DNA from: an uncultured Pelagibacteraceae bacterium
GTDB taxonomy: Bacteria > Pseudomonadota > Alphaproteobacteria > Pelagibacterales > Pelagibacteraceae
Assembly (NCBI GenBank): GCA_902632315.1
Contig: CACPCD010000002.1
Span: 51,282-115,281 of the forward strand
Length of the DNA: 64,000 bases
Reading direction: 5' to 3'
This document shows positions 19,933 to 29,123 of this stretch, in pieces (position 1 is the first letter of the stretch; each line of letters opens with the position of its first letter). The notes below the pieces were generated by a model. It saw nothing but the letters and a program-made list of their open reading frames with translations. It made no database searches and had not been told where the DNA came from. The position numbers were made by a program, and so were the translations under genes.

Positions 19933-20956
19933 ATTTTTCTACATTTTCTGTTTGAACAGCTTTCTCAACCTGTTCGGGATCTTTGATATTTTCTAGAGTT
20001 CTACTAATTGATCTCGCATCAGTACCAAACTTATCAACTACACTCATAGCTTCTTCTAATTTTTTTCTAAGCACAACAATATTGTCAAAATGCTTACCAA
20101 ATCTGGTAGTGATCGTTTTTAAATGATTATAAATCTCTGTAGCACCTTTTTGAACCTTCAATGACTGAAAGCCCATATGTAGAGATTGCAAATAAGCTGA
20201 TAGAGTATTAGGACCACAAATTACAATTTTATACTTTCTCATTAATTCTTGAGTAAGCAATTCCTTGGTGCTTGGATCCTGGTACTCTGTTAATTCTTTA
20301 TAAAGACTCTCAGTTGGTGCATACACAATTGCAAAATCAGTGGTCTTTGGTGGAACAATATATTTTTCATTTACACTTTTTGCTTTTGCTTTAAATGCAC
20401 TCGCCAATTTAGTTCTAGCATCAGCAGCTGCCTTTTTATCATCTGCTTCATGAGCATCTGTTATTGCTTTAAACTTTTCAGCAGGAAAATGAGAGTCCAC
20501 TGGTACCAAAACATCTCCTTGAAGTTTAATTGCAAATTCGACATTTTCACTAGTGTCCTCTTTCATCTTTACATTAGTAATAAATTGAGATGCAGGTAGT
20601 AAATCTTTCACAAGGGCTCCTAAAGAATATTCTGCTAAAGTTCCATACTTTTTAACCCCAGCTAAAATTTTAGTAATCCCCTCTTGGCTTTGATTTAATA
20701 ATTGAACTTGTTGATTAAAATTACCAACTTTTTCATCTACTTTAGTTAAGGCTGCTGTCATATCTTTAGCAACTTCTTTACTCATACTATTGAATGACTC
20801 ACCTAATGAATTTTTTAGACTATTGATATCATCCTTGATTTTAAGGACTTCTTGATCTTTATTATCCTCCTCATTAGGCTTGTTTTTAAACTTTAAAAAT
20901 AAAGCAATATTTACCAATAAAACAAATACTATTAATCCTACTATTATTATATCCAT
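19901..20956 (-). CDS. rmuC: DNA recombination protein RmuC
   Basis: N-terminal TM, coiled coil, RmuC core (LPASQFITNVKMKEDTSENVEFAIKLQGDVLVPVDSHFPAEKF, GPNTLSAYLQSLHMGF). Confidence 0.9.
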   Translation of the reverse strand: MDIIIVGLIVFVLLVNIALFLKFKNKPNEEDNKDQEVLKIKDDINSLKNSLGESFNSMSKEVAKDMTAALTKVDEKVGNFNQQVQLLNQSQEGITKILAGVKKYGTLAEYSLGALVKDLLPASQFITNVKMKEDTSENVEFAIKLQGDVLVPVDSHFPAEKFKAITDAHEADDKKAAADARTKLASAFKAKAKSVNEKYIVPPKTTDFAIVYAPTESLYKELTEYQDPSTKELLTQELMRKYKIVICGPNTLSAYLQSLHMGFQSLKVQKGATEIYNHLKTITTRFGKHFDNIVVLRKKLEEAMSVVDKFGTDARSISRTLENIKDPEQVEKAVQTENVEKFVERNKQAKN

Positions 20957-21116
20957 GATTCTCTACGTTATACTCCTATTTTTATATTTCAATTTATATT
21001 TTCTTTACCGTAATAAATTATAAGACTATATCTTCTCTCTTTGAAAATATAATAAAAAATTTTCTTTATGAAAAAGATGAAAATTTAAATTTATTTTCAA
21101 ATATTAGTAATTAATT

Positions 21117-21242
21117 ATGAACATATATTTTTTAATTATATTAATTCTATTAGTTTCAGTTGGCCTCTATGCAATTATAAGAAATATAGATATTATTAAA
21201 ATTATTCTAATTTATTTCAAAGACAAACTACTTGGAAAGTAA
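21117..21242 (+). CDS. Possible 41-aa single-TM small protein
   Basis: Uncalled ORF MNIYFLIILILLVSVGLYAIIRNIDIIKIILIYFKDKLLGK*; overlaps hisG 3' end convergently. Confidence 0.35.
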   Translation: MNIYFLIILILLVSVGLYAIIRNIDIIKIILIYFKDKLLGK

Positions 21243-21914
21243 TCCTATAAAATTCTTTAATCCTTTTTTCTTACTATTCTTTTTTGAAGTGAAGATACAG
21301 GCTTGAGATTTTAATATTATTCCATCTCTTAATTCTCTTAATTTATTTGCCTCTAAAGTTTTTCCAGTTTGTGTAATATCAGATATTAACTCTGATGAAC
21401 CCGTGAAAGGATACGACTCCGTAGCTCCTAAACTATCTACCAGCTTAAATTGTGTGACCCCTTTTGAAAATAAAAAGTCTCTAGTTAAATTTGGATATTT
21501 AGTTGCAACTCTTAATCTCTTTTTCTTTTTATCTCTAAATTCAAAAGCAATTTCCTCAAGATCAGCTATCGTTTGAACATCAATCCAAGGATCGGGTATA
21601 GCCACTACTAAATTTGCTTTTCCAAAATCAAGTTTTTTAATTACATTAATTTTATTTTGTACATTAATTTCACTTTCCTTAAGCAAGTCGAAACCTGAAA
21701 AACCAATATCCAAAGAACCATCTCCCAATCTCTCAATGATCTCTCGTGCATGTAAATAAAGAATTTTAATATTCTGTTTATTCTTAATTGATCCAATTAA
21801 ATCCCTTTCTCCTCTTTCAGAAATAAGTTTTAATTTTTTTTTATAAAAAATTTTTAAAACATCTTTTCTTAATCGTCCTTTACTGGGAATTCCAATATTT
21901 ATAAAATTCTTCAT
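21228..21914 (-). CDS. hisG: ATP phosphoribosyltransferase, short-form catalytic subunit
   Basis: IPSKGRLRKDV; LGDGSLDIGFSGFDLL; VDSLGATESYPFTGSSELISDIT. Confidence 0.92.
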   Translation of the reverse strand: MKNFINIGIPSKGRLRKDVLKIFYKKKLKLISERGERDLIGSIKNKQNIKILYLHAREIIERLGDGSLDIGFSGFDLLKESEINVQNKINVIKKLDFGKANLVVAIPDPWIDVQTIADLEEIAFEFRDKKKKRLRVATKYPNLTRDFLFSKGVTQFKLVDSLGATESYPFTGSSELISDITQTGKTLEANKLRELRDGIILKSQACIFTSKKNSKKKGLKNFIGLLSK

Positions 21915-21916
21915 AG

Positions 21917-22969
21917 TTAATAATTAAGATTTAAAGCAGCTCCAACTGCTGGTATTTGTTTTTTAGAGCCAAGATCAGATATCAACCTATCGTAACGACC
22001 ACCATTACAACAATTAATAATTTTTGAATTGTATTTGATATCTATTTTGAAAACCATTCCTGTATAATATTCTAATTGTCTACCAAAAGCTGTTGAGAAA
22101 ACTACATTCAGTTTGGAAATCTTATTTTTTGAAATAGGAAAATATTTTTGATCAACAATAAGATTAATTTTATTCTTCTTGAAAAATTTATTCAATTCAT
22201 AAGCAGCTTTGCTTATTGGACATTTAATTCTTAAAAATTCTTTGATAACTTTTGAAACATTTCTTCCCTTGCTTGCTCTTCTTGGGTCTTTAATCTTTTT
22301 ATCAAACCTTTCTAAAATTTCTTTGATTGTTCTACCTGCAACAATTGATGATTGATCGTGTTTTAACATTTTTAAATAACGTCTCTTATCAACTTCGACA
22401 ATAGTTGGGTCTACATCAGAATTTGTTTCTAATCTTTTTAATAAATCACTAAAATAGTCTTCTCGCCAAAAATGTCTTGTAAGTCTTAATTTCCACCTTT
22501 TTGGTATGTCTAATTTAGATATTAGGAGATTAAAAATCTCCACATTACCAATCGTTAGAGTGCCTATTGAATATTTTAGAACTTTAAGTGATTTTAGTGA
22601 TGTATTTATTATTTCTTTATCGTCATTTTTTTCATCTTTTGATCCTATAATCTCAAAACCAACTTGATTTCGGATTATAGAATCTTTTTTATTTTGAGAT
22701 TTTCTATAAGCCTGTCCACTATAAAAAATTTTTTCTTTTCCTTTCAAATTTTTTTCTAAATATCTTAAACATGAAGCAATTGTAAGATCGGGTCTCAAAC
22801 ATAATTCATTACCTGTCTGATCTATAAATGAAAAAATAAATTTTCTAAAACTTTCACCAGATCGTTGAACAATATGATTTGTTTCAATTACTGAAGGTAA
22901 TTCAATATATTTAAATCCCTTAGACTTTACAGATCTAAGAACTTTATCAGATAAGTTTTTTGATTTCAT
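21917..22969 (-). CDS. hisZ: ATP phosphoribosyltransferase regulatory subunit
   Basis: Class II aaRS-like fold (LCLRPDLTIASCLRYL; CCNGGRYDRLI); directly after hisS and before short hisG. Confidence 0.88.
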   Translation of the reverse strand: MKSKNLSDKVLRSVKSKGFKYIELPSVIETNHIVQRSGESFRKFIFSFIDQTGNELCLRPDLTIASCLRYLEKNLKGKEKIFYSGQAYRKSQNKKDSIIRNQVGFEIIGSKDEKNDDKEIINTSLKSLKVLKYSIGTLTIGNVEIFNLLISKLDIPKRWKLRLTRHFWREDYFSDLLKRLETNSDVDPTIVEVDKRRYLKMLKHDQSSIVAGRTIKEILERFDKKIKDPRRASKGRNVSKVIKEFLRIKCPISKAAYELNKFFKKNKINLIVDQKYFPISKNKISKLNVVFSTAFGRQLEYYTGMVFKIDIKYNSKIINCCNGGRYDRLISDLGSKKQIPAVGAALNLNY

Positions 22970-24341
22970 TTATTAAATTTGATTTAGGAATTGTTTGGCT
23001 ATTTTCACCCTTAACACCTTTAAGATTTTTAATAGTTACAGTGTTATCTTTAATTTCATTTTCTCCACAAATGATGGCAACTGATAATTCACGTTTATTT
23101 GCTAGCTCCAGCTGCTTTCCTAAATTTTTTTTGGTACTTAAAAATACCTCAGCGTTTATATTATTTTCTCTTAATAAATCGACTATCTCATAATAGTTCT
23201 TCAAAAATTTTTTATCCATTACACATACTAAAACTGGTTTTTGATCCTTTACTTTAATTTGATCCAGTTGCATTAATGCAAATAATAATCGATCAACCCC
23301 AAAACTAATTCCTGTCCCCGGAACATCAACCCCCCTAAATCTTGAAATAAGTTTAGCGTAGGCTCCTCCAGAGCATACACTTCCAATATCAACTGCTTTG
23401 CCTTTATTATTCATAATTTTAAAATTTAAGTTAGTTTCTACAATAAAATCAGAGTAATAAGCTAATCCTCTTACAATTGTGAAATTAGTCTTAACTTGCT
23501 TTAAATTAGATCCATAGCCCAGCATCTCAAAAACATCCTCGAGTTCTTTTATTCCTTCTTGGGATAGTGAGTTTTTTAAAGTTTGTTTAAGTTCTTTTAA
23601 ATCTTTTATTTTTAAAAAATTTAATATTTGTGTTACTTGATCATTACTTAAATCAGCTCCCTTGGTGATAGCACCACTCTGATCCTTTCTTTCTTTTTTA
23701 AGTAGCTCTTCAACTCCTTTTAAACCAAATCCTGGTTTATCAAGCTTATCTATCGCTCGAATGACTTTAATTTTTTTTTCTTCGGGTATATTTAAGTCAT
23801 CAATTAAACCTTGAACTATTTTTCTATTACTTACATTAATTATAAATTGATCTCTATTTAGACCACAATCTAAAAGTGTACTTGATATTAAATTACAAAG
23901 TTCAGCATTTGCTTGTGCAGAATTAACATTTCCAACAATGTCAAAATCAGCTTGCATAAATTCTCTATAACGGCCATTTCCAGCTTTCTCGTTTCTAAAT
24001 ACATTTTGAATTTGATATCTTTTAAAAATTGATGGAAGTTCTTGATTTTTTTGAGCATAAAATCTTGCAAGTGGGCTTGAAAGATCATAACGAAGGGTAA
24101 TATTTTTTTCTCCGTCTTCAAATGAGAATACATCAGACATAGGATTAGCATCATCTTCTGCCAGAAAAGATCCTATATTTTCACTAATTTCAAACGAAGG
24201 AGTTTCAAGAGCTTCTGCTCCAAATTTAATAAAATTTTTCTCAATAGCTGTTAAAAGCTTTTTCTTAAGAAGAACTTTTTTTCCCCATCGATCTTCAAAT
24301 CCTGAAGGTAATCCAGGAACTAATTTATTTTCTTTATTCAT
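22947..24341 (-). CDS. hisS: Histidyl-tRNA synthetase
   Basis: LRYDLSSPLARFYA; VFRNEKAGNGRYREFMQADFDIVG; RGLAYYSDFIVE. Start placed at 24341 because the longer ORF start (24374) lies inside tRNA-His. Confidence 0.93.
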   Translation of the reverse strand: MNKENKLVPGLPSGFEDRWGKKVLLKKKLLTAIEKNFIKFGAEALETPSFEISENIGSFLAEDDANPMSDVFSFEDGEKNITLRYDLSSPLARFYAQKNQELPSIFKRYQIQNVFRNEKAGNGRYREFMQADFDIVGNVNSAQANAELCNLISSTLLDCGLNRDQFIINVSNRKIVQGLIDDLNIPEEKKIKVIRAIDKLDKPGFGLKGVEELLKKERKDQSGAITKGADLSNDQVTQILNFLKIKDLKELKQTLKNSLSQEGIKELEDVFEMLGYGSNLKQVKTNFTIVRGLAYYSDFIVETNLNFKIMNNKGKAVDIGSVCSGGAYAKLISRFRGVDVPGTGISFGVDRLLFALMQLDQIKVKDQKPVLVCVMDKKFLKNYYEIVDLLRENNINAEVFLSTKKNLGKQLELANKRELSVAIICGENEIKDNTVTIKNLKGVKGENSQTIPKSNLINEIKKLI

Positions 24342-24346
24342 TTTTT

Positions 24347-24421
24347 TGGTACCCGGGCTGAGAATCGAACTCAAACTTAAAGTTCCACAAACTTTCGTGC
24401 TAACCGTTACACCACCCAGGC
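24347..24421 (-). tRNA. tRNA-His(GTG)
   Basis: Cloverleaf GCCTGGG-TG-GTGTAACGGTTAGCAC-G-AAAGT/TTGTGGA/ACTTT-AAGT-TTGAG/TTCGATT/CTCAG-CCCGGGT-A-CCA. Confidence 0.93.
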
Positions 24422-24471
24422 ATTCCTTGTTTTTATATTATTTTTATGTGGATTAAAATTATATTATAAAT

Positions 24472-24516
24472 AAATAGCCTACAGGCTATGGAAACAGATT
24501 TTGTGAAATCTGTTAG
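24472..24516. other. Two tandem perfect hairpins in intergenic DNA
   Basis: ATAGCCT-AC-AGGCTAT (24474-24489), AACAGATTT-TGTG-AAATCTGTT (24493-24514). Confidence 0.5.
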
Positions 24517-24592
24517 TAATTGCATTAATTGTTAAATTTATAATCATGGGGGTCTTTTTAATCAAAAATCTAAATTATTCAACCCATAAAAG

Positions 24593-24631
24593 AAAAGGAC
24601 GTCTTTTAATCTATTAAAAAAACGTCCTTTT
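24593..24631. terminator. Probable terminator downstream of cspA
   Basis: Inverted repeat AAAAGGACGT (24593-24602) / ACGTCCTTTT (24622-24631). Confidence 0.7.
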
Positions 24632-24644
24632 AGAATTTCTGAAA

Positions 24645-24857
24645 CTAATCTACTTTTTTTAAATTTACCGCAGACGGACCTTTTGGACCATCCTCTAATG
24701 TAAATTCTAATTTATCTCCTTCATTTAGGTATCTCATTCCAGCTGCTTTTACAGCACTTGCATGAACAAACGCATCCTTTTCTTTGTCTTCTCTTTCGAT
24801 AAATCCAAAGCCTTTTTTCCCGTTAAACCATTTAACGGTTCCTTTTAGTGTACTCAT
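24645..24857 (-). CDS. cspA: Cold shock protein
   Basis: GTVKWFNGKKGFGFIEREDKEKDAFVHASAV. Confidence 0.95.
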   Translation of the reverse strand: MSTLKGTVKWFNGKKGFGFIEREDKEKDAFVHASAVKAAGMRYLNEGDKLEFTLEDGPKGPSAVNLKKVD

Positions 24858-24932
24858 CTTATTTCTTAGTCCTTTTGTTATTTATTATTTATAGAAGTTA
24901 ATTTCTTTTTGATGAAATTCAAGATGTTTTGA

Positions 24933-25007
24933 TGGTGCCTCGGGAAGGATTCGCACCTCCGACACAAGCCTTTTCAGGGCTCTGCTCTACTCCTGAGCTA
25001 CCGAGGC
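24933..25007 (-). tRNA. tRNA-Phe(GAA)
   Basis: GCCTCGG-TA-GCTCAGGAGTAGAGC-A-GAGCC/CTGAAAA/GGCTT...GGAGG/TGCGAAT/CCTTC-CCGAGGC-ACCA. Confidence 0.95.
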
Positions 25008-25012
25008 AAAAA

Positions 25013-25228
25013 TTAACCTCTAAAGATTATTCTACCTTTTGTGAGATCGTATGGCGTCATCTCAACTGTAACATTATCACCTTGTAATACTCTAATTCTA
25101 TTTTTTCTTAATTTGCCTGCCGTATGAGCTGTAACGACATGACCATTTTCTAATTGAACTCTAAACATAGCATTTGGTAACAGATCTGTTACTTTACCTT
25201 TGAATTCAAGTAAGTCTTGCTTTGACAA
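25013..25228 (-). CDS. infA: Translation initiation factor IF-1
   Basis: [57 protein letters not shown]. Confidence 0.97.
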   Translation of the reverse strand: MSKQDLLEFKGKVTDLLPNAMFRVQLENGHVVTAHTAGKLRKNRIRVLQGDNVTVEMTPYDLTKGRIIFRG

Positions 25229-25230
25229 AT

Positions 25231-26514
25231 TTATTTTCTCCTAATTCTTTTTATTACAGATTGTGCATGCGCATCTAAACCTTCATAATTTGCAAGAGTT
25301 ATAACTGATGGTCCAAGACTTTCAATACCCTTTTTTGACAAGTTTATGTAAGAAATTCTTTTGTAAAATTCATTAACACTTATACCGCTTGAATATTTTG
25401 CTGAGCCATTTGTTGGGAGGATATGATTTGATCCAATATTATAATCTGTCATTGCCATGACTGCATACTTTCCTAAACAAATTGATCCAGCATTTTTAAT
25501 TTTTGAAACAAAAGATTTATAATTTTTTACATTCAGCTCCAAATGTTCTGGAGCAATTCTATTGACTATATCAATTATTTTTTTGTCAGAATTAACTTCT
25601 ATCAAGATACCATTGGACATTAAACTTTTTTTTGCAATTGAAGAACGTGAGATTTGTTTAAGTTGTTTTGATATTTCTTCTTCTACTTTTTTAATCATTC
25701 TTTTATCTTTTGAAATCAAGATACATTGTGCAAGATTATCATGTTCTGCTTGACCAATTAGGTCACTGGCAACCCATGCTGGATTTGAAAACTTATCACA
25801 TACGACTGTTACTTCAGAAGGACCAGCGGTCATACTTTCAATTCCAACATCTCCAAATACTTCCTTTTTAGCGGTAGCAACATATGAATTACCGGGTCCA
25901 ACAATTTTATTCACTTTTTTAATTTTTTTTGTTCCATAAGCTAATGCAGCAATTGCAGAAGGGCCTCCAATAGAATAAATTTCACTGATTTTACATTTTT
26001 TTGCTGCGTATAATACTGCTGGATTTTGTTTTCCTTTTATTCCAGGATTTATCAATACTAATCTTTTTACGCCAGCTATTAGCGCAGGGATGGCATTCAT
26101 AAGCACACTAGAAGGATAAGATGCCGAAGATCCTGGAACATAAATTGCAACTGAATCTATCGGAAGATATTTGTATTCTAATCTATTTTTAAATTTATCT
26201 ATGTAAGAAATATTTTTGAATTTTTGTAGAGAATGAAATTTAAAAATTCTTTTATAAGCTAAATCTATTGCAAGTTTAACTTTTCTATCTAAAGATTTTA
26301 TTGATTTTGTTATTTCTTTTGAATTTGGAATAATAATACTATTTTTGTTGAATTTTTTTTCATACTTCAGTAATGCTTTATCTCCATTTTTTTTTACGTC
26401 TTTAATTATATTACTTACAGATGATAAATTAGCCTGAACTTTGGTCCTTCTTTTATCAAGCAAAGTATTTAGTGAATGATTAAAATTTCTACTATTACAA
26501 TTTATGATTTTCAT
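25231..26514 (-). CDS. hisD: Histidinol dehydrogenase
   Basis: [61 protein letters not shown]. Confidence 0.95.
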   Translation of the reverse strand: MKIINCNSRNFNHSLNTLLDKRRTKVQANLSSVSNIIKDVKKNGDKALLKYEKKFNKNSIIIPNSKEITKSIKSLDRKVKLAIDLAYKRIFKFHSLQKFKNISYIDKFKNRLEYKYLPIDSVAIYVPGSSASYPSSVLMNAIPALIAGVKRLVLINPGIKGKQNPAVLYAAKKCKISEIYSIGGPSAIAALAYGTKKIKKVNKIVGPGNSYVATAKKEVFGDVGIESMTAGPSEVTVVCDKFSNPAWVASDLIGQAEHDNLAQCILISKDKRMIKKVEEEISKQLKQISRSSIAKKSLMSNGILIEVNSDKKIIDIVNRIAPEHLELNVKNYKSFVSKIKNAGSICLGKYAVMAMTDYNIGSNHILPTNGSAKYSSGISVNEFYKRISYINLSKKGIESLGPSVITLANYEGLDAHAQSVIKRIRRK

Positions 26515-26897
26515 TTTTCTTTAATTTCATTTTGGTCCTCAAGTCTTACTTCAATTGTTTCAGTAGTCAAAGCAATGTGAGCATTATTCTGGAAAATAAG
26601 ATTAATTTCAAAGTTATTTTTGTTTTTCATATAATCTATAGCAATTAATTCTAGTATTATTTCATGATTATTTTGATCAATATTTTTTGATTTTACTTTA
26701 TCAACAAAATCAAATCTGCAAACACTATTTATCTTTTTATCTTTTTGACCTTTTTCTATTTTGGTCCTCTCAATAGATATAAGAAAAACTTTGTTTAAAC
26801 CAAGGTACTTTATATCTGATACTTTAACTTTAGCACCAGAACTACAGGCTGAAATCATTTGCAAACCTTCATTATCTGTTGCAATTATTTGAGCCAT
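26511..26897 (-). CDS. DUF2948 family protein
   Basis: Small protein between hisD and murA, the usual alphaproteobacterial DUF2948 setting; start at MAQIIATDNEG. Confidence 0.65.
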   Translation of the reverse strand: MAQIIATDNEGLQMISACSSGAKVKVSDIKYLGLNKVFLISIERTKIEKGQKDKKINSVCRFDFVDKVKSKNIDQNNHEIILELIAIDYMKNKNNFEINLIFQNNAHIALTTETIEVRLEDQNEIKEK

Positions 26898-26911
26898 ATA
26901 CTTTTTATTCA

Positions 26912-28165
26912 TTAGTTAACCCTTCTTATTTTTGCTCCAATCTTCTGTAATTTTTTTTCAATATTTTCGTAGCCTCTGTCGAGATGATAAATTCTATTTA
27001 TTAAAGATTTTCCTTTTGTTGTTAATGCTGCCAAAACAAGAGATACGGACGCTCTTAGATCTGTAGCCATTAATTCTGCAGCAGCAAATTCAGTATTTCC
27101 ATCTATAATGGCCTTATTTCCATTAATCAAAATTTTTGCACCCATTCGATTTAATTCTGCAACATGCATAAATCTATTTTCAAAAATATTTTCTTGAATT
27201 ATAGATTTCTTATTAGCCTTACAAAGTAGTACCATCATTTGAGCCTGTAAATCGGTAGCTAAACCTGGCCATGGTGCTGTTTTCAAATTTATACTTTTAA
27301 TTTTTTTACAACCTATAATATGAATTTCATTTCTCTTAACTTTAATCTTAGCTCCTATTTTCTTTAAAATATCTATTTCCGTTTTAATTAAAGTAGGATT
27401 GACATTTTTTATTTTTAAATTCCCTTCAGTAACAGCTGCAGCAATTAGATATGTTCCAGCCTCAATTCTATCAAACATTATAGTATAACTTGCCTCTTCT
27501 AGATAATTTACACCTTCAATTTTTAAAGAACGTTTTGATACCCATTTTAATTTACATCCCATTTTCAACAAAAAATTTACTAAGTCCTTTATTTCTGGTT
27601 CTATTGCACAATTGCTTAAAAATGTGGTTCCCTTAGCTAAACTTGCTGCAATAATTAAGTTTTCGGTTGCTCCAACTGATATTTTTGGAAAATGTATTTT
27701 TGATCCAATCAATCCTTTTGGTGCTATTGCATGTACATATCCTTGACTGATTTTATATTTAACACCTAATTTTGATAAAGCTTTTAAATGAATATCAACA
27801 GGCCTAGTACCAATAGCACAGCCACCGGGAAGTGAAACTTTAGCTCTTCCAAATTTAGCAAGCAAAGGTCCTAGAACTAGTATTCCAGCTCGCATGGTTT
27901 TAACTAAGTTATAAGATGCAAAATTTTTATTTTGTTTGTAATTATTTATTATTAAATTTTTTTTATCTGATTTAATTTGTGATCCCATTGATTTTAAGAG
28001 ATTAATCATAGTCTCAATATCTTTAACCTTTGGGAGATTTTTGAGGAAAATTTTTTTATTTGATAATATTGTTGCGGCTAAAATTGGTAGAGATGCATTT
28101 TTTGAACCTGAGATATTAACATTTCCTTTGAGCTTAGCTGCTCCTAACACTTCTAATTTTTGCAT
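26912..28165 (-). CDS. murA: UDP-N-acetylglucosamine 1-carboxyvinyltransferase
   Basis: NISGSKNASLPILAATIL; LPGGCAIGTRPVDIHLKAL; DRIEAGTYLIAAA; WPGLATDLQAQMM. Confidence 0.96.
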   Translation of the reverse strand: MQKLEVLGAAKLKGNVNISGSKNASLPILAATILSNKKIFLKNLPKVKDIETMINLLKSMGSQIKSDKKNLIINNYKQNKNFASYNLVKTMRAGILVLGPLLAKFGRAKVSLPGGCAIGTRPVDIHLKALSKLGVKYKISQGYVHAIAPKGLIGSKIHFPKISVGATENLIIAASLAKGTTFLSNCAIEPEIKDLVNFLLKMGCKLKWVSKRSLKIEGVNYLEEASYTIMFDRIEAGTYLIAAAVTEGNLKIKNVNPTLIKTEIDILKKIGAKIKVKRNEIHIIGCKKIKSINLKTAPWPGLATDLQAQMMVLLCKANKKSIIQENIFENRFMHVAELNRMGAKILINGNKAIIDGNTEFAAAELMATDLRASVSLVLAALTTKGKSLINRIYHLDRGYENIEKKLQKIGAKIRRVN

Positions 28166-28167
28166 GA

Positions 28168-28725
28168 TTATACTTTTGGTAGTGTTGGCTCTGGTCCTTG
28201 ACCCATATATTTGCCTTTTCTATCTGCATAAGTAACTTCTGGTTTTTCATTTCCTTTAAGGAAAATAAATTGGGCAACACCCTCATTTGCATAAATTTTA
28301 GCTGGTAGCGGTGTAGTATTTGAAAACTCTAAAGTGACATATCCCTCCCAACCAGGCTCTAGTGGGGTAACATTTACAATTATACCACATCTTGCATAAG
28401 TTGATTTCCCAAGACAAACTACTAAAACATCCTCAGGTATCTTAAATTTCTCAACAGTTCTTGCTAATACAAATGAATTTGGCGGTATAATGCATTCTGA
28501 AGTTTTTTTTGTAACAAAATTAGTAGGTTTAAAATTTTTTGGATCAACTATTTCAGAATTTACATTAGTAAAAATTTTAAATTCATCAGAAACTCTTGCA
28601 TCATATCCAAATGAAGATAAACCATAAGATATACTATCACCTCGTATCTGTTTTTCTTCAAATGGCACAATCATAGCTACGTCTTGTGACATTCTTCTTA
28701 TCCATTTGTCGGAAAGAACTGACAT
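28168..28725 (-). CDS. dcd: dCTP deaminase
   Basis: [68 protein letters not shown]. Confidence 0.95.
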   Translation of the reverse strand: MSVLSDKWIRRMSQDVAMIVPFEEKQIRGDSISYGLSSFGYDARVSDEFKIFTNVNSEIVDPKNFKPTNFVTKKTSECIIPPNSFVLARTVEKFKIPEDVLVVCLGKSTYARCGIIVNVTPLEPGWEGYVTLEFSNTTPLPAKIYANEGVAQFIFLKGNEKPEVTYADRKGKYMGQGPEPTLPKV

Positions 28726-28826
28726 TATTTGTTTTTCTTTTTATTTTTTTTTTGGAACAATTTTCTTTTTCTCAAATTTTTTCTTAATGCTACACTCAAA
28801 CGATCTTTTTTATCAATATTGCTCAT
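28725..28826 (-). CDS. 33-aa basic small protein
   Basis: Uncalled [40 protein letters not shown] overlap upstream, TAATG overlap with dcd downstream. Confidence 0.55.
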   Translation of the reverse strand: MSNIDKKDRLSVALRKNLRKRKLFQKKNKKKNK

Positions 28827-29023
28827 TCTTTATTTGGATTAGTGAGAAAATCTAATGTTATTGGTTTTGAGGCGTCCAAAACTTTTGCTTTATTTTCTTC
28901 CTTTTTAGGCCCCTCTTTTGCAAGACGCTTAGCCTTTTTTTCAGCAAGTTTTTTCTCTCTTTTGGCCTGCTTTTCCATAAGCTTTGCACTCTTTGTAGAT
29001 TTATAATCGTAATGAATACCCAT
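28823..29023 (-). CDS. Lys-rich small hypothetical protein (66 aa)
   Basis: Co-directional with and overlapping the 33-aa ORF/dcd cluster. Confidence 0.55.
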   Translation of the reverse strand: MGIHYDYKSTKSAKLMEKQAKREKKLAEKKAKRLAKEGPKKEENKAKVLDASKPITLDFLTNPNKE

Positions 29024-29123
29024 AAAATTTTTCCTAAGTAGATATAAATCATATTGGCCAAAAAATTAAGGCAATATTTTGAAAAAATGCTTTATTATAC
29101 ACAAAATACAATTTTTAAGATTA

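Noticed and set aside
24342-24374. Longer hisS start at 24374 (MSSILSPGTKKM...)
   Set aside because: Lies inside the tRNA-His gene; start at 24341 matches the normal HisRS N-terminus
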